Source of the DNA: Microcella sp051860105
GTDB taxonomy: Bacteria; Actinomycetota; Actinomycetes; Actinomycetales; Microbacteriaceae
DNA length: 64,000 nucleotides
Direction: 5' to 3'
NCBI RefSeq assembly: GCF_051860105.1
Contig: NZ_JBHYEO010000002.1
Coordinates: 1-64,000, forward strand
A model generated the notes under the pieces. That model was not told the DNA's origin. It was given only the letters and a program-made list of their open reading frames with translations, and did no database searches. The translations under genes and the position numbers were made by a program. This document shows positions 8,950-19,257 of this stretch, one piece after another (within the stretch, counting starts at the first letter, position 1; each line of letters starts with the position of its first letter).

Positions 8950-10629
8950 ATGTCTGACAGCGCAGCCGACCGCACTCCCACTCCCGTTGACGCCATCGCC
9001 GAGCAGTGGGTCGCCACGCTCGTGGAGCTGAGCCCCGACACCGCGACGTACATCGGCGCGGCCGGACGGCTCGACGAGTACCAGGACTTCTCGCCCGTGG
9101 GACGGGCGCGCTACGAGGAGGCAGCGCGCGCCACGCTCGCTCAGCTCGAGGCCGCCACTCCGGTCGACGACACCGACCGTGTCACGATCACCGATCTGTC
9201 GGCCGAGCTGCGGCTCGACCTCGACCTGGCCGAGGCCGGTTGGGATCAGCGCGACCTCAACGTGCTCGCCTCGCCCGCGCAGGGCATCCGCGAGATCTTC
9301 GACCTCATGCCCACCGCAACGGAATCGGACTGGGGCATCATCGCCCGCAAGATGGGCAACGTCGCGAGCGCTCTCGAGGGCTACACCGAGACGCTGCGCG
9401 AGGGCATCGCGGCGGGCAACACCCCCGCGCGCCGTCAGGTCGTCGAGGTGCTCGAGCAGGCGCGCCGCAACGCCGCCGCCGACGGGTTCTTCCCCGAGTT
9501 CGCCCTGAGCGCGCAGGTCGACGCATCCGGTCTGCCCGACTCGCTGCACGACGACCTGGCACGCAACGCCCAGGCGGCAGCGGCGGCCTACGGGGCGTTC
9601 GCCGACTTCCTCGAGACCGAGATCGCGCCGGCCGCGCGTGAGCACGACGCCGTGGGCCGCGAGCTCTACAGCCTCATGTCGCGTCGATTCCTCGGCGCGA
9701 CGATCGACCTCGACGAGACCTACGAGTGGGGCATCGAGGAGCTCGCGCGCATGGTCGACGAGCAGACGCGGATCGCGGGCGAGATCCTGCCCGGCGCGAG
9801 CGTCGAGGAGGCCATCGCCTTCCTCGAGAAGGATCCGTCGCGCAAGCTGCACGGCCGCGAGGCGCTGCAGGCCTGGATGCAGAAGCTCAGCGACACTGCC
9901 GTCGACGAGCTCTCGCGCACGCACTTCGAGATCCCCGAACCCGTGAAGCGGCTCGAGTGCATGATCGCCCCCACGCCCGGCGGAGCGATCTACTACACCG
10001 GCCCGACCGACGACTTCTCGCGACCGGGCCGCATGTGGTGGAGCATCCCCGAGGGCGTCGACGAGTTCGACACCTGGCGCGAGACGACGACGGTGTACCA
10101 CGAGGGCGTTCCCGGCCACCACCTGCAGATCGGCCAGGCCGTCTACAACCGTGCGCAGCTGAACTCGTGGCGCCGTCTGCTCGCGGGCACGAGCGGGCAC
10201 GCCGAGGGCTGGGCGCTGTACGCCGAGCGCCTCATGGAGGAGCTCGGGTACCTCGACGACCCGGCCGACCGGCTCGGCATGCTCGACGGCCAGCGCATGC
10301 GCGCCGCGCGCGTGGTGCTCGACATCGGTGTGCACCTCGGCAAGATCCACCCCGAGACCGGCCAGGTCTGGACGAGCGACGACGCATTCGCCTTCCTGCG
10401 CAAGAACGTCAACATGAATGACGGCTTCGTGACCTTCGAGGTCAACCGATACCTCGGCTGGCCTGGGCAGGCGCCCTCGTACAAGGTCGGTCAGCGCATC
10501 TGGGAGCAGATCCGCGACGCCTACAAGGCCAAGGAGGGTGCCGCGTTCTCGAACAAGGTCTTCCACAAGAAGGCCCTCGACCTCGGCGGGGTCGGTCTCG
10601 ACACGCTCAAGACCGCGCTCCTCACGTAG
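8950..10629 (+). CDS. DUF885 family protein, putative metallopeptidase-like hydrolase
   Basis: This 559-residue soluble protein belongs to the DUF885 family. The family signature HEGVPGHH is at residues 384-391, with a downstream glutamate in GTSGHAEGWALYAE. The arrangement resembles a gluzincin zinc site (HExxxH plus E) and is the basis for predicting a metallopeptidase or related hydrolase; no reaction is established from this sequence. There is no signal peptide, so it should be cytoplasmic. Start ATG 8950 follows a TAGGCT by 7 nt (leaderless). It sits directly behind polA but has its own promoter signal. Confidence 0.85.
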   Translation: MSDSAADRTPTPVDAIAEQWVATLVELSPDTATYIGAAGRLDEYQDFSPVGRARYEEAARATLAQLEAATPVDDTDRVTITDLSAELRLDLDLAEAGWDQRDLNVLASPAQGIREIFDLMPTATESDWGIIARKMGNVASALEGYTETLREGIAAGNTPARRQVVEVLEQARRNAAADGFFPEFALSAQVDASGLPDSLHDDLARNAQAAAAAYGAFADFLETEIAPAAREHDAVGRELYSLMSRRFLGATIDLDETYEWGIEELARMVDEQTRIAGEILPGASVEEAIAFLEKDPSRKLHGREALQAWMQKLSDTAVDELSRTHFEIPEPVKRLECMIAPTPGGAIYYTGPTDDFSRPGRMWWSIPEGVDEFDTWRETTTVYHEGVPGHHLQIGQAVYNRAQLNSWRRLLAGTSGHAEGWALYAERLMEELGYLDDPADRLGMLDGQRMRAARVVLDIGVHLGKIHPETGQVWTSDDAFAFLRKNVNMNDGFVTFEVNRYLGWPGQAPSYKVGQRIWEQIRDAYKAKEGAAFSNKVFHKKALDLGGVGLDTLKTALLT

Positions 10630-10649
10630 TCGCCGGGCTGAGCCGGGTC

Positions 10650-10655
10650 TAGTCT
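10650..10655 (+). promoter_or_regulatory. Possible -10 box before the ATPase remnant
   Basis: TAGTCT lies 7 nt before an ATG at 10663, matching the leaderless pattern used elsewhere in the window. That ATG opens only a 28-codon frame ending at 10747-10749, a different frame from the ATPase fragment. Confidence 0.3.
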
Positions 10656-11258
10656 CTCGGCCATGGTCGTGCCACGGGCGAGGAGATCGGGCGGGAGGGC
10701 CTCGTCGACCATCGTCGGCGTGGAACCCTCCCGCGTCAGATCCTGCTGATCAACTTCCTCAGCGATATCCCGGCCATGGCGATCGCCGGCGATGCGGTTG
10801 ATCCCGAGCAGTCGCGTCGACCCGGCACGTGGGATGTCCGGGGGATCCGGCGCTTCATGATCGTGTTCGGACTGCTCTCGACGGTCTTCGACCTCGCGAC
10901 GTTCGGCATTCTGCTCGGAGCCTTCGGGTCGGATGCGACCCTGTTCCAGAGCGCCTGGTTCATCGAGTCGACACTGACGGAGATCGCCGTGCTGCTGTCG
11001 TTGCGCACGGCGCGACCGGTCTGGCGGTCGCGGCCAGGACGAGCGCTCATCATCGCCAGCGCGGTCGTCGCCCTCGTCACCCTCGCGCTTCCGTACGTTC
11101 CGATCGCCGCCGGAGCGCTGGGCCTCGCGCCGGTTCCGCTGCCGGTGATCCTCACCCTCATCGGCCTGACAGCGCTCTACTTGGCCGCCAACGAGCTGGC
11201 GAAGCGACGATTCCTGCGCGATCCCCACGAGTTGCCGGTGCCGGAGGGGCCGCGCTAA
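10653..11258 (+). pseudogene. 3' remnant of a Mg2+-translocating P-type ATPase (MgtA type)
   Basis: The open frame encodes the last ~180 residues of a MgtA-like ATPase. It starts at about LPRQILLINFLSDIPAMAIAGD and continues through four or more hydrophobic segments (FMIVFGLLSTVFDLATFG; SAWFIESTLTEIAVLL; ALIIASAVVALVTLALPYV; LPVILTLIGLTALYLAA) to a normal C-terminus. The actuator, phosphorylation (DKTG) and nucleotide-binding domains of the ~880-residue enzyme are missing. The first standard start in frame is ATG 10776, inside a membrane helix and without a Shine-Dalgarno. An upstream leaderless-type ATG (10663) is out of frame. It is a decayed gene or, less likely, an expressed 160-residue membrane fragment. 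Confidence 0.7.
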
Positions 11259-11261
11259 GCT
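11256..11261 (+). promoter_or_regulatory. Candidate -10 box of rpsA
   Basis: TAAGCT begins with the TAA stop of the ATPase remnant and would give an rpsA leader of roughly 95 nt. Confidence 0.45.
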
Positions 11262-11285
11262 GGAGAGTCGTCGAATTGACGGCAA

Positions 11286-11349
11286 TCCTGTCCGCATGCC
11301 CGGGCGACTCATCAGATCCTCGTCGTCCCGGCCTGATTCCTGTCCGCAT
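11286..11349 (+). repeat. 12-nt direct repeat in the rpsA leader
   Basis: TCCTGTCCGCAT occurs at 11286-11297 and again at 11338-11349, the second copy directly before the GGAG Shine-Dalgarno at 11351. The role is unknown. Confidence 0.5.
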
Positions 11350-11364
11350 CGGAGCACCCACTAC

Positions 11365-12816
11365 ATGACCCCCGCAACGACCCAGGCCCCCAAGCAGATC
11401 GCCATCAACGACATCGGCTCTGCTGAAGACTTCCTGGCCGCGGTCGAACTGACCCTCAAGTTCTTCAACGACGGCGACCTCATCGAAGGCACGGTCGTCA
11501 AGATCGACCGCGACGAGGTCCTCCTCGACGTCGGCTACAAGACCGAGGGTGTCATCCCCTCGCGCGAGCTGTCGATCAAGCACGATGTCAACCCCGAAGA
11601 GGTCGTCGCTGTCGGCGACACCGTCGAGGCGCTCGTCCTCCAGAAGGAGGACAAGGAGGGGCGTCTGATCCTCTCCAAGAAGCGTGCGCAGTACGAGCGC
11701 GCCTGGGGCGATGTCGAGAAGATCAAGGACGCCGACGGCGTCGTGACCGGCACCGTCATCGAGGTCGTCAAGGGCGGCCTCATCGTCGACATCGGTCTCC
11801 GCGGCTTCCTCCCCGCGTCCCTCATCGAGCTGCGTCGCGTCCGCGACCTCACGCCCTACCTTGGGCAGGAGATCGAGGCGAAGATCCTCGAGCTCGACAA
11901 GAACCGCAACAACGTCGTGCTCTCGCGCCGTGCCCTGCTCGAGCAGACGCAGTCGGAGAGCCGTTCGACCTTCCTCAACAACCTCGCCAAGGGCCAGGTT
12001 CGCAAGGGCGTCGTGTCGTCGATCGTCAACTTCGGCGCCTTCGTCGACCTCGGCGGCGTCGACGGCCTCGTCCACGTCTCCGAGCTCAGCTGGAAGCACA
12101 TTGAGCACGCCAGCGAGGTCGTCGAGGTGGGCCAGGAGGTCACGGTCGAGATCCTCGAGGTCGACCTCGAGCGCGAGCGCGTGTCGCTCTCGCTCAAGGC
12201 GACCCAGGAGGACCCGTGGCAGGTCTTCGCCCGCACCCACGCGATCGGCCAGGTCGCACCGGGCAAGGTCACGAAGCTCGTCCCGTTCGGCGCCTTCGTG
12301 CGCGTCGCGGACGGCATCGAGGGCCTCGTGCACATCTCGGAGCTCTCGGCCAAGCACGTCGAGCTCGCCGAGCAGATCGTCTCGGTCGGCGACGAGGTGT
12401 TCGTCAAGGTCATCGACATCGATCTCGAGCGCCGTCGCATCTCGCTGAGCCTCAAGCAGGCCAACGAGGGCGTCGACCCCGAGGGTGTCGAGTTCGACCC
12501 CGCCGTCTACGGCATGCCGACCGAGTACGACGAGGCCGGCAACTACAAGTACCCCGAGGGCTTCGACCCCGAGTCGGGCGAGTGGAAGGACGGCTTCGAG
12601 GAGCAGCGCGCCAAGTGGGAGCAGGACTACGCTGCCGCCCAGGCCCGCTGGGAGGCCCACAAGAAGCAGGTCGCCACCGCGCTCGTCGAGGAGGAGACCC
12701 TCGAGCTGCCCGCCGCCGGCGGGTCGAGCTTCTCGTCCGACTCGAACGCGGGCGGCACTCTCGCCGACGACGAGTCGCTCGCCGCTCTGCGCGAGAAGCT
12801 CTCGAGCAACAGCTGA
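11365..12816 (+). CDS. rpsA: 30S ribosomal protein S1
   Basis: This 483-residue protein has four S1 (OB-fold) RNA-binding repeats: about 40-110 (LIEGTVVKIDRDEVLLDVG), 125-195 (VVTGTVIEVVKGGLIVDIG), 212-282 (VRKGVVSSIVNFGAFVDLG) and 297-367 (VAPGKVTKLVPFGAFVRV). An acidic, tryptophan-containing tail follows. This four-domain form is usual in Actinobacteria, against six repeats in E. coli. It binds mRNA on the 30S subunit. Start ATG 11365 follows GGAG with about 10 nt spacing. It is monocistronic, ending in a strong terminator. Confidence 0.97.
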   Translation: MTPATTQAPKQIAINDIGSAEDFLAAVELTLKFFNDGDLIEGTVVKIDRDEVLLDVGYKTEGVIPSRELSIKHDVNPEEVVAVGDTVEALVLQKEDKEGRLILSKKRAQYERAWGDVEKIKDADGVVTGTVIEVVKGGLIVDIGLRGFLPASLIELRRVRDLTPYLGQEIEAKILELDKNRNNVVLSRRALLEQTQSESRSTFLNNLAKGQVRKGVVSSIVNFGAFVDLGGVDGLVHVSELSWKHIEHASEVVEVGQEVTVEILEVDLERERVSLSLKATQEDPWQVFARTHAIGQVAPGKVTKLVPFGAFVRVADGIEGLVHISELSAKHVELAEQIVSVGDEVFVKVIDIDLERRRISLSLKQANEGVDPEGVEFDPAVYGMPTEYDEAGNYKYPEGFDPESGEWKDGFEEQRAKWEQDYAAAQARWEAHKKQVATALVEEETLELPAAGGSSFSSDSNAGGTLADDESLAALREKLSSNS

Positions 12817-12834
12817 TCAGCGCACCGCGCTGAC

Positions 12835-12874
12835 GACGAACGGGCCGCACCCTCCGGGGGGCGGCCCGTTCGTC
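12835..12874. terminator. Bidirectional terminator between rpsA and DUF4126 gene
   Basis: A perfect 14-bp stem (GACGAACGGGCCGC / GCGGCCCGTTCGTC) lies 18 nt after the rpsA stop and faces the convergent DUF4126 gene. Confidence 0.85.
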
Positions 12875-12896
12875 ATGAGCGCGCGCGGGGTGGGGC

Positions 12897-13493
12897 TTAC
12901 GCCGGTGCCACGGATCGCCGCTGCTTCCGGAGCCGGCGGAACACCGAGATGACGAGCACGACGAGCCCGATGAGCGCCACGATCACCAGGATCGGGATGA
13001 GGATCGCGAACAGGCTGAACAGCAGCGAGCCGATGTCCTCGCCCGTCGACAGCACAGGCGCCGCGGCCCCTGCGGTGAGCGCGTTCGCAGCGGGGCGCAC
13101 GAACATCTTCGCGCCGTGCACGACGAGCGCGATGACGATGCCTGTCACGACGGGCACCCAGGCGCTCGACTCGAAAAACGCCGCCGGGTCGGTCACGGCC
13201 GCAGTGGTCGTCGATGCGCCCGTGCCGAAGACGATGCCCCCAGCGGCGGGGCGCACGATCGACTGCACGACGTCGTTGATCGAGTCGACGGCAGGGATCT
13301 TGTCGGCGACGAGCTCGATCAGGAGCAGCGCGCCGAGGATGAGCAGGACCCACTCGTTCTCGAGCCAGGCCCACGCACTGGGGAGCTCGACGAAGTCGAG
13401 GAAGCGCCCCGCGAGCCCGAGGACGAGCATCGGTACGTAGGCGTTGAGCCCCGCGGCCACGGCGAGCCCGGTACCGGTGAGCAGTTCGAGCAC
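12897..13493 (-). CDS. DUF4126 family membrane protein
   Basis: This 198-residue integral membrane protein has about four to five hydrophobic segments (LTGTGLAVAAGLNAYVPMLVLG; VLLILGALLLIELVAD; VPVVTGIVIALVVHG; ILIPILVIVALIGLVVLVISVF) and a short basic tail. The N-terminal GLNAYVPMLVLGLAGR segment matches DUF4126. No biochemical function is known for the family. The start is GTG 13493 with GGAGG about 5 nt upstream. It is convergent with rpsA and divergent from coaE. Confidence 0.8.
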   Translation of the reverse strand: MLELLTGTGLAVAAGLNAYVPMLVLGLAGRFLDFVELPSAWAWLENEWVLLILGALLLIELVADKIPAVDSINDVVQSIVRPAAGGIVFGTGASTTTAAVTDPAAFFESSAWVPVVTGIVIALVVHGAKMFVRPAANALTAGAAAPVLSTGEDIGSLLFSLFAILIPILVIVALIGLVVLVISVFRRLRKQRRSVAPA

Positions 13494-13554
13494 GGGATAC
13501 CTCCATCGGGGCGCGTGCGAGTCATGCTACCCGGTCGCTCGCGGGGCGACGGGG

Positions 13555-13560
13555 TAGGGT
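13555..13560 (+). promoter_or_regulatory. -10 box of coaE (leaderless)
   Basis: TAGGGT lies 6 nt before the coaE GTG at 13567. Confidence 0.6.
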
Positions 13561-13566
13561 CGGCTC

Positions 13567-14202
13567 GTGGATGTGATCGGGCTCACGGGAGGCATCGCCG
13601 CGGGGAAGTCGGCGATCGCCGCGCGGCTCGCGGCGCTCGGCGCCATCGTGATCGACGCCGACGTGCTGGCTCGCGAGGCGGTCGCCCCGGGCTCACCGGG
13701 TCTGGCCGCCATCCGTGATCGATTCGGGGATGCCGTGCTCGCGCCCGACGGCTCCCTCGACCGCCCCGCTCTCGGCGCCCGCGTGTTCTCCGACCCCGAG
13801 GCGCGCGCCGCTCTCAACGCGATCGTGCACCCCGAGGTGCAGAGGCTGTACCGCGAGCGGCTCGCCCGCATCGAGGCCGACGACCCCCGGGCGATCGTCG
13901 TCTACGACGTGCCGCTGCTCGTCGAGGCGCGGTCGGCCGACGAGTTCGCGACCGTCGTGGTCGCGCACGCGCCTGCGGAGCAGCGGGTCGAGCGGCTCGT
14001 CGCCCTGCGCGGCATGGAGCGGGCATCCGCCGAGGATCGCGTCGCCGCCCAGGCGAGCGACGCGGAGCGACTCGCCGCCGCCGACGTGGTCATCGACTCG
14101 AGCGGCACGCTGACGCACACTCTCGAGCAGGTGGATGCGCTGTGGGAGCGCCTCGTCGCCGAGCGCGCTCGTCACACCGGAGTGTCAGACCCCCTCTCGT
14201 AG
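13567..14202 (+). CDS. coaE: Dephospho-CoA kinase
   Basis: This 211-residue enzyme carries out the last step of coenzyme A synthesis, phosphorylating the 3'-hydroxyl of dephospho-CoA. The P-loop GGIAAGKS is at residues 8-15, followed by DADVLAREAV and the lid/CoA region (HPEVQRLY, VVYDVPLLVE). The length equals the stand-alone bacterial enzyme; the C-terminal UPF0157 fusion found in mycobacteria is absent. GTG 13567 is leaderless, behind TAGGGT. coaE before uvrB is a common actinobacterial order. Confidence 0.95.
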   Translation: MDVIGLTGGIAAGKSAIAARLAALGAIVIDADVLAREAVAPGSPGLAAIRDRFGDAVLAPDGSLDRPALGARVFSDPEARAALNAIVHPEVQRLYRERLARIEADDPRAIVVYDVPLLVEARSADEFATVVVAHAPAEQRVERLVALRGMERASAEDRVAAQASDAERLAAADVVIDSSGTLTHTLEQVDALWERLVAERARHTGVSDPLS

Positions 14203-14205
14203 GCT
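14200..14205 (+). promoter_or_regulatory. -10 box of uvrB, fused with coaE stop
   Basis: TAGGCT begins with the coaE TAG stop and lies 6 nt before the uvrB ATG at 14212. Confidence 0.65.
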
Positions 14206-14211
14206 GGGACC

Positions 14212-16287
14212 ATGGAACCCACGCGGTCGGTGCGACCCTTCGAGGTCGTCAGCGACTACCGCCCGAGCGGCGACCAGCCGCAGGCGATCGCCGAGCTCGC
14301 GGCGCGCATCAATGCCGGCGAGACCGACATCGTGCTGCTGGGTGCGACCGGCACGGGCAAGTCGGCGACGACCGCCTGGCTCATCGAGCAGGTGCAACGC
14401 CCGACACTCGTGCTCGCCCACAACAAGACGCTCGCGGCGCAGCTCGCGACCGAGTTCCGCGATCTCATGCCGCACAACGCCATCGAGTACTTCGTCTCGT
14501 ACTACGACTACTACCAGCCCGAGGCCTACGTGCCGCAGACGGACACCTTCATCGAGAAAGACAGCTCGGTCAACGCCGAAGTCGAGAGGCTGCGGCACTC
14601 GACGACGAACTCGTTGCTGAGCCGCCGTGATGTCGTGGTCGTCTCGACCGTGTCGTGCATCTACGGCCTCGGCGCTGCTGAGGAGTACCTCGAGGCGATG
14701 GTCGCCCTCCAGGTGGGCCAGAGCATCCCGCGCGATCAGCTCATCCGCAAGTTCGTCGGCATGCAGTACCAGCGCAACGACGTCGACTTCTCGCGCGGCA
14801 AGTTCCGGGTTCGCGGCGACACGATCGAGATCATCCCGATGTACGAAGAGCTCGCGATCCGCATCGAGATGTTCGGCGACGAGGTCGAGGCGCTGTACGC
14901 GCTGCATCCGCTGACGGGCGATGTCGTGCGGTCGCTCGACGCCGTCTCGGTCTTCCCGGCGACCCACTACGCCGCCTCGCCCGACACCATGCAGCGCGCG
15001 ATCGTGACGATCAAGGAGGAGCTCGAGCTGCGGCTCGCCGAGCTCGAGCGCCAGGGCAAGCTCCTCGAAGCGCAACGGCTGCGCATGCGCACGACCTTCG
15101 ACATCGAGATGATGGAGCAGATCGGCTTCTGCAACGGCATCGAGAACTACTCGCGGCACATCGACGGCCGAGCGCCGGGGGAGCCGCCCAACTGCCTGCT
15201 CGACTACTTCCCCGAAGACTTCCTCGTCGTCATCGACGAGAGCCACGTGACGGTGCCCCAGATCGGCGCGATGTACGAGGGCGATGCCTCCCGAAAACGC
15301 ACCCTCGTCGAGCACGGGTTCCGGCTGCCGAGCGCGCTCGACAACCGCCCGCTGCGCTGGGAGGAGTTTCTCGACCGCACGGGCCAGAAGGTGTACCTCT
15401 CGGCGACCCCCGGCAAGTACGAGCTCGGCATCACCGATTCGGTCGTCGAGCAGATCATCCGCCCCACGGGTCTCGTCGACCCGGGCATCGTCGTCAAGCC
15501 GAGCAAGGGGCAGATCGACGACCTGCTCGAGCAGATCCGGCAGCGGTCCGAACGCGATGAGCGCGTGCTCGTGACGACGCTCACCAAGAAGATGGCGGAG
15601 GAGCTCACCGAGTTCCTCACCGAGGCGGGCGTGCGCGTGCGGTACCTGCACTCGGATGTCGACACGCTGCGCCGGGTCGAGCTGCTGAGCGAGCTCCGCC
15701 AGGGCGTTTACGACGTCCTCGTCGGCATCAACCTGCTGCGCGAGGGCCTCGACCTGCCCGAGGTCTCGCTCGTCGCGATCCTCGACGCCGACAAAGAAGG
15801 ATTCCTGCGCTCCGCGACCTCGCTCATCCAGACCATCGGGCGCGCTGCGCGCAACGTCTCGGGCGAGGTGCACATGTACGCCGACGTCGTCACTCCGTCC
15901 ATGGCGCAGGCCATCGATGAGACGACACGGCGTCGTGACCGGCAGATCGCCTACAACACCGAGCACGGCATCGATCCGACGCCGCTGCGCAAGAAGATCG
16001 CCGACATCACTGATCAGCTCGTGCGAGAGGGCGCCGACACCGCTGAGCTGCTCGCTGGTCGTCAGGCGGGTCGCGGCGGCAAGCGCGCCGCGACCCCAGC
16101 GATCCGTCGCGAGGGCCTCGCGGCCGAGGGGGCCGCTGAGCTCGAGTCGATCATCGCCGACCTCACGGCCCAGATGCTCACGGCCGCGGAGGAGCTGAAG
16201 TTCGAGCTCGCCGCCCGATTGCGCGACGAAGTGCAAGACCTCAAGAAAGACCTGCGCGGGATGGTCGACGCGGGTCACGTGCGCTGA
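14212..16287 (+). CDS. uvrB: Excinuclease ABC subunit B
   Basis: This 691-residue DNA-damage verification helicase of nucleotide excision repair has Walker A GATGTGKS at residues 44-51. The damage-inserting beta-hairpin is YYDYYQPEAYVPQTDTFIEK, Walker B is VVIDESH, and motif VI lies around QTIGRAARN. A C-terminal UVR motif (about 640-680, LKFELAARLRDEVQDLKK) contacts UvrC. It is followed within 50 bases by uvrA and then uvrC, so all incision subunits are encoded together here. Confidence 0.98.
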   Translation: MEPTRSVRPFEVVSDYRPSGDQPQAIAELAARINAGETDIVLLGATGTGKSATTAWLIEQVQRPTLVLAHNKTLAAQLATEFRDLMPHNAIEYFVSYYDYYQPEAYVPQTDTFIEKDSSVNAEVERLRHSTTNSLLSRRDVVVVSTVSCIYGLGAAEEYLEAMVALQVGQSIPRDQLIRKFVGMQYQRNDVDFSRGKFRVRGDTIEIIPMYEELAIRIEMFGDEVEALYALHPLTGDVVRSLDAVSVFPATHYAASPDTMQRAIVTIKEELELRLAELERQGKLLEAQRLRMRTTFDIEMMEQIGFCNGIENYSRHIDGRAPGEPPNCLLDYFPEDFLVVIDESHVTVPQIGAMYEGDASRKRTLVEHGFRLPSALDNRPLRWEEFLDRTGQKVYLSATPGKYELGITDSVVEQIIRPTGLVDPGIVVKPSKGQIDDLLEQIRQRSERDERVLVTTLTKKMAEELTEFLTEAGVRVRYLHSDVDTLRRVELLSELRQGVYDVLVGINLLREGLDLPEVSLVAILDADKEGFLRSATSLIQTIGRAARNVSGEVHMYADVVTPSMAQAIDETTRRRDRQIAYNTEHGIDPTPLRKKIADITDQLVREGADTAELLAGRQAGRGGKRAATPAIRREGLAAEGAAELESIIADLTAQMLTAAEELKFELAARLRDEVQDLKKDLRGMVDAGHVR

Positions 16288-16321
16288 CTCCGGCGCACGG
16301 GGGACTGTCGGGAGCCCCACC

Positions 16322-16327
16322 TAGAAT
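16322..16327 (+). promoter_or_regulatory. -10 box of uvrA
   Basis: TAGAAT ends at 16327 and lies 7 nt before GTG 16335, which favours that GTG as the leaderless start. The in-frame ATG at 16326 overlaps the -10 itself. Confidence 0.55.
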
Positions 16328-16334
16328 GAGCAGA

Positions 16335-19256
<2,922 letters not shown>

Positions 19257-19257
19257 C

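Noticed and set aside
5784..9053. A 1089-codon minus-strand open frame across polA
   Set aside because: It is the antisense shadow of polA in GC-rich DNA. Only its last 143 codons (the thioesterase) resemble a protein family.
10663..10749. A 28-codon leaderless ORF before the ATPase remnant
   Set aside because: It has no recognisable sequence and ends within the ATPase fragment. It is treated as part of the decayed locus rather than a gene.
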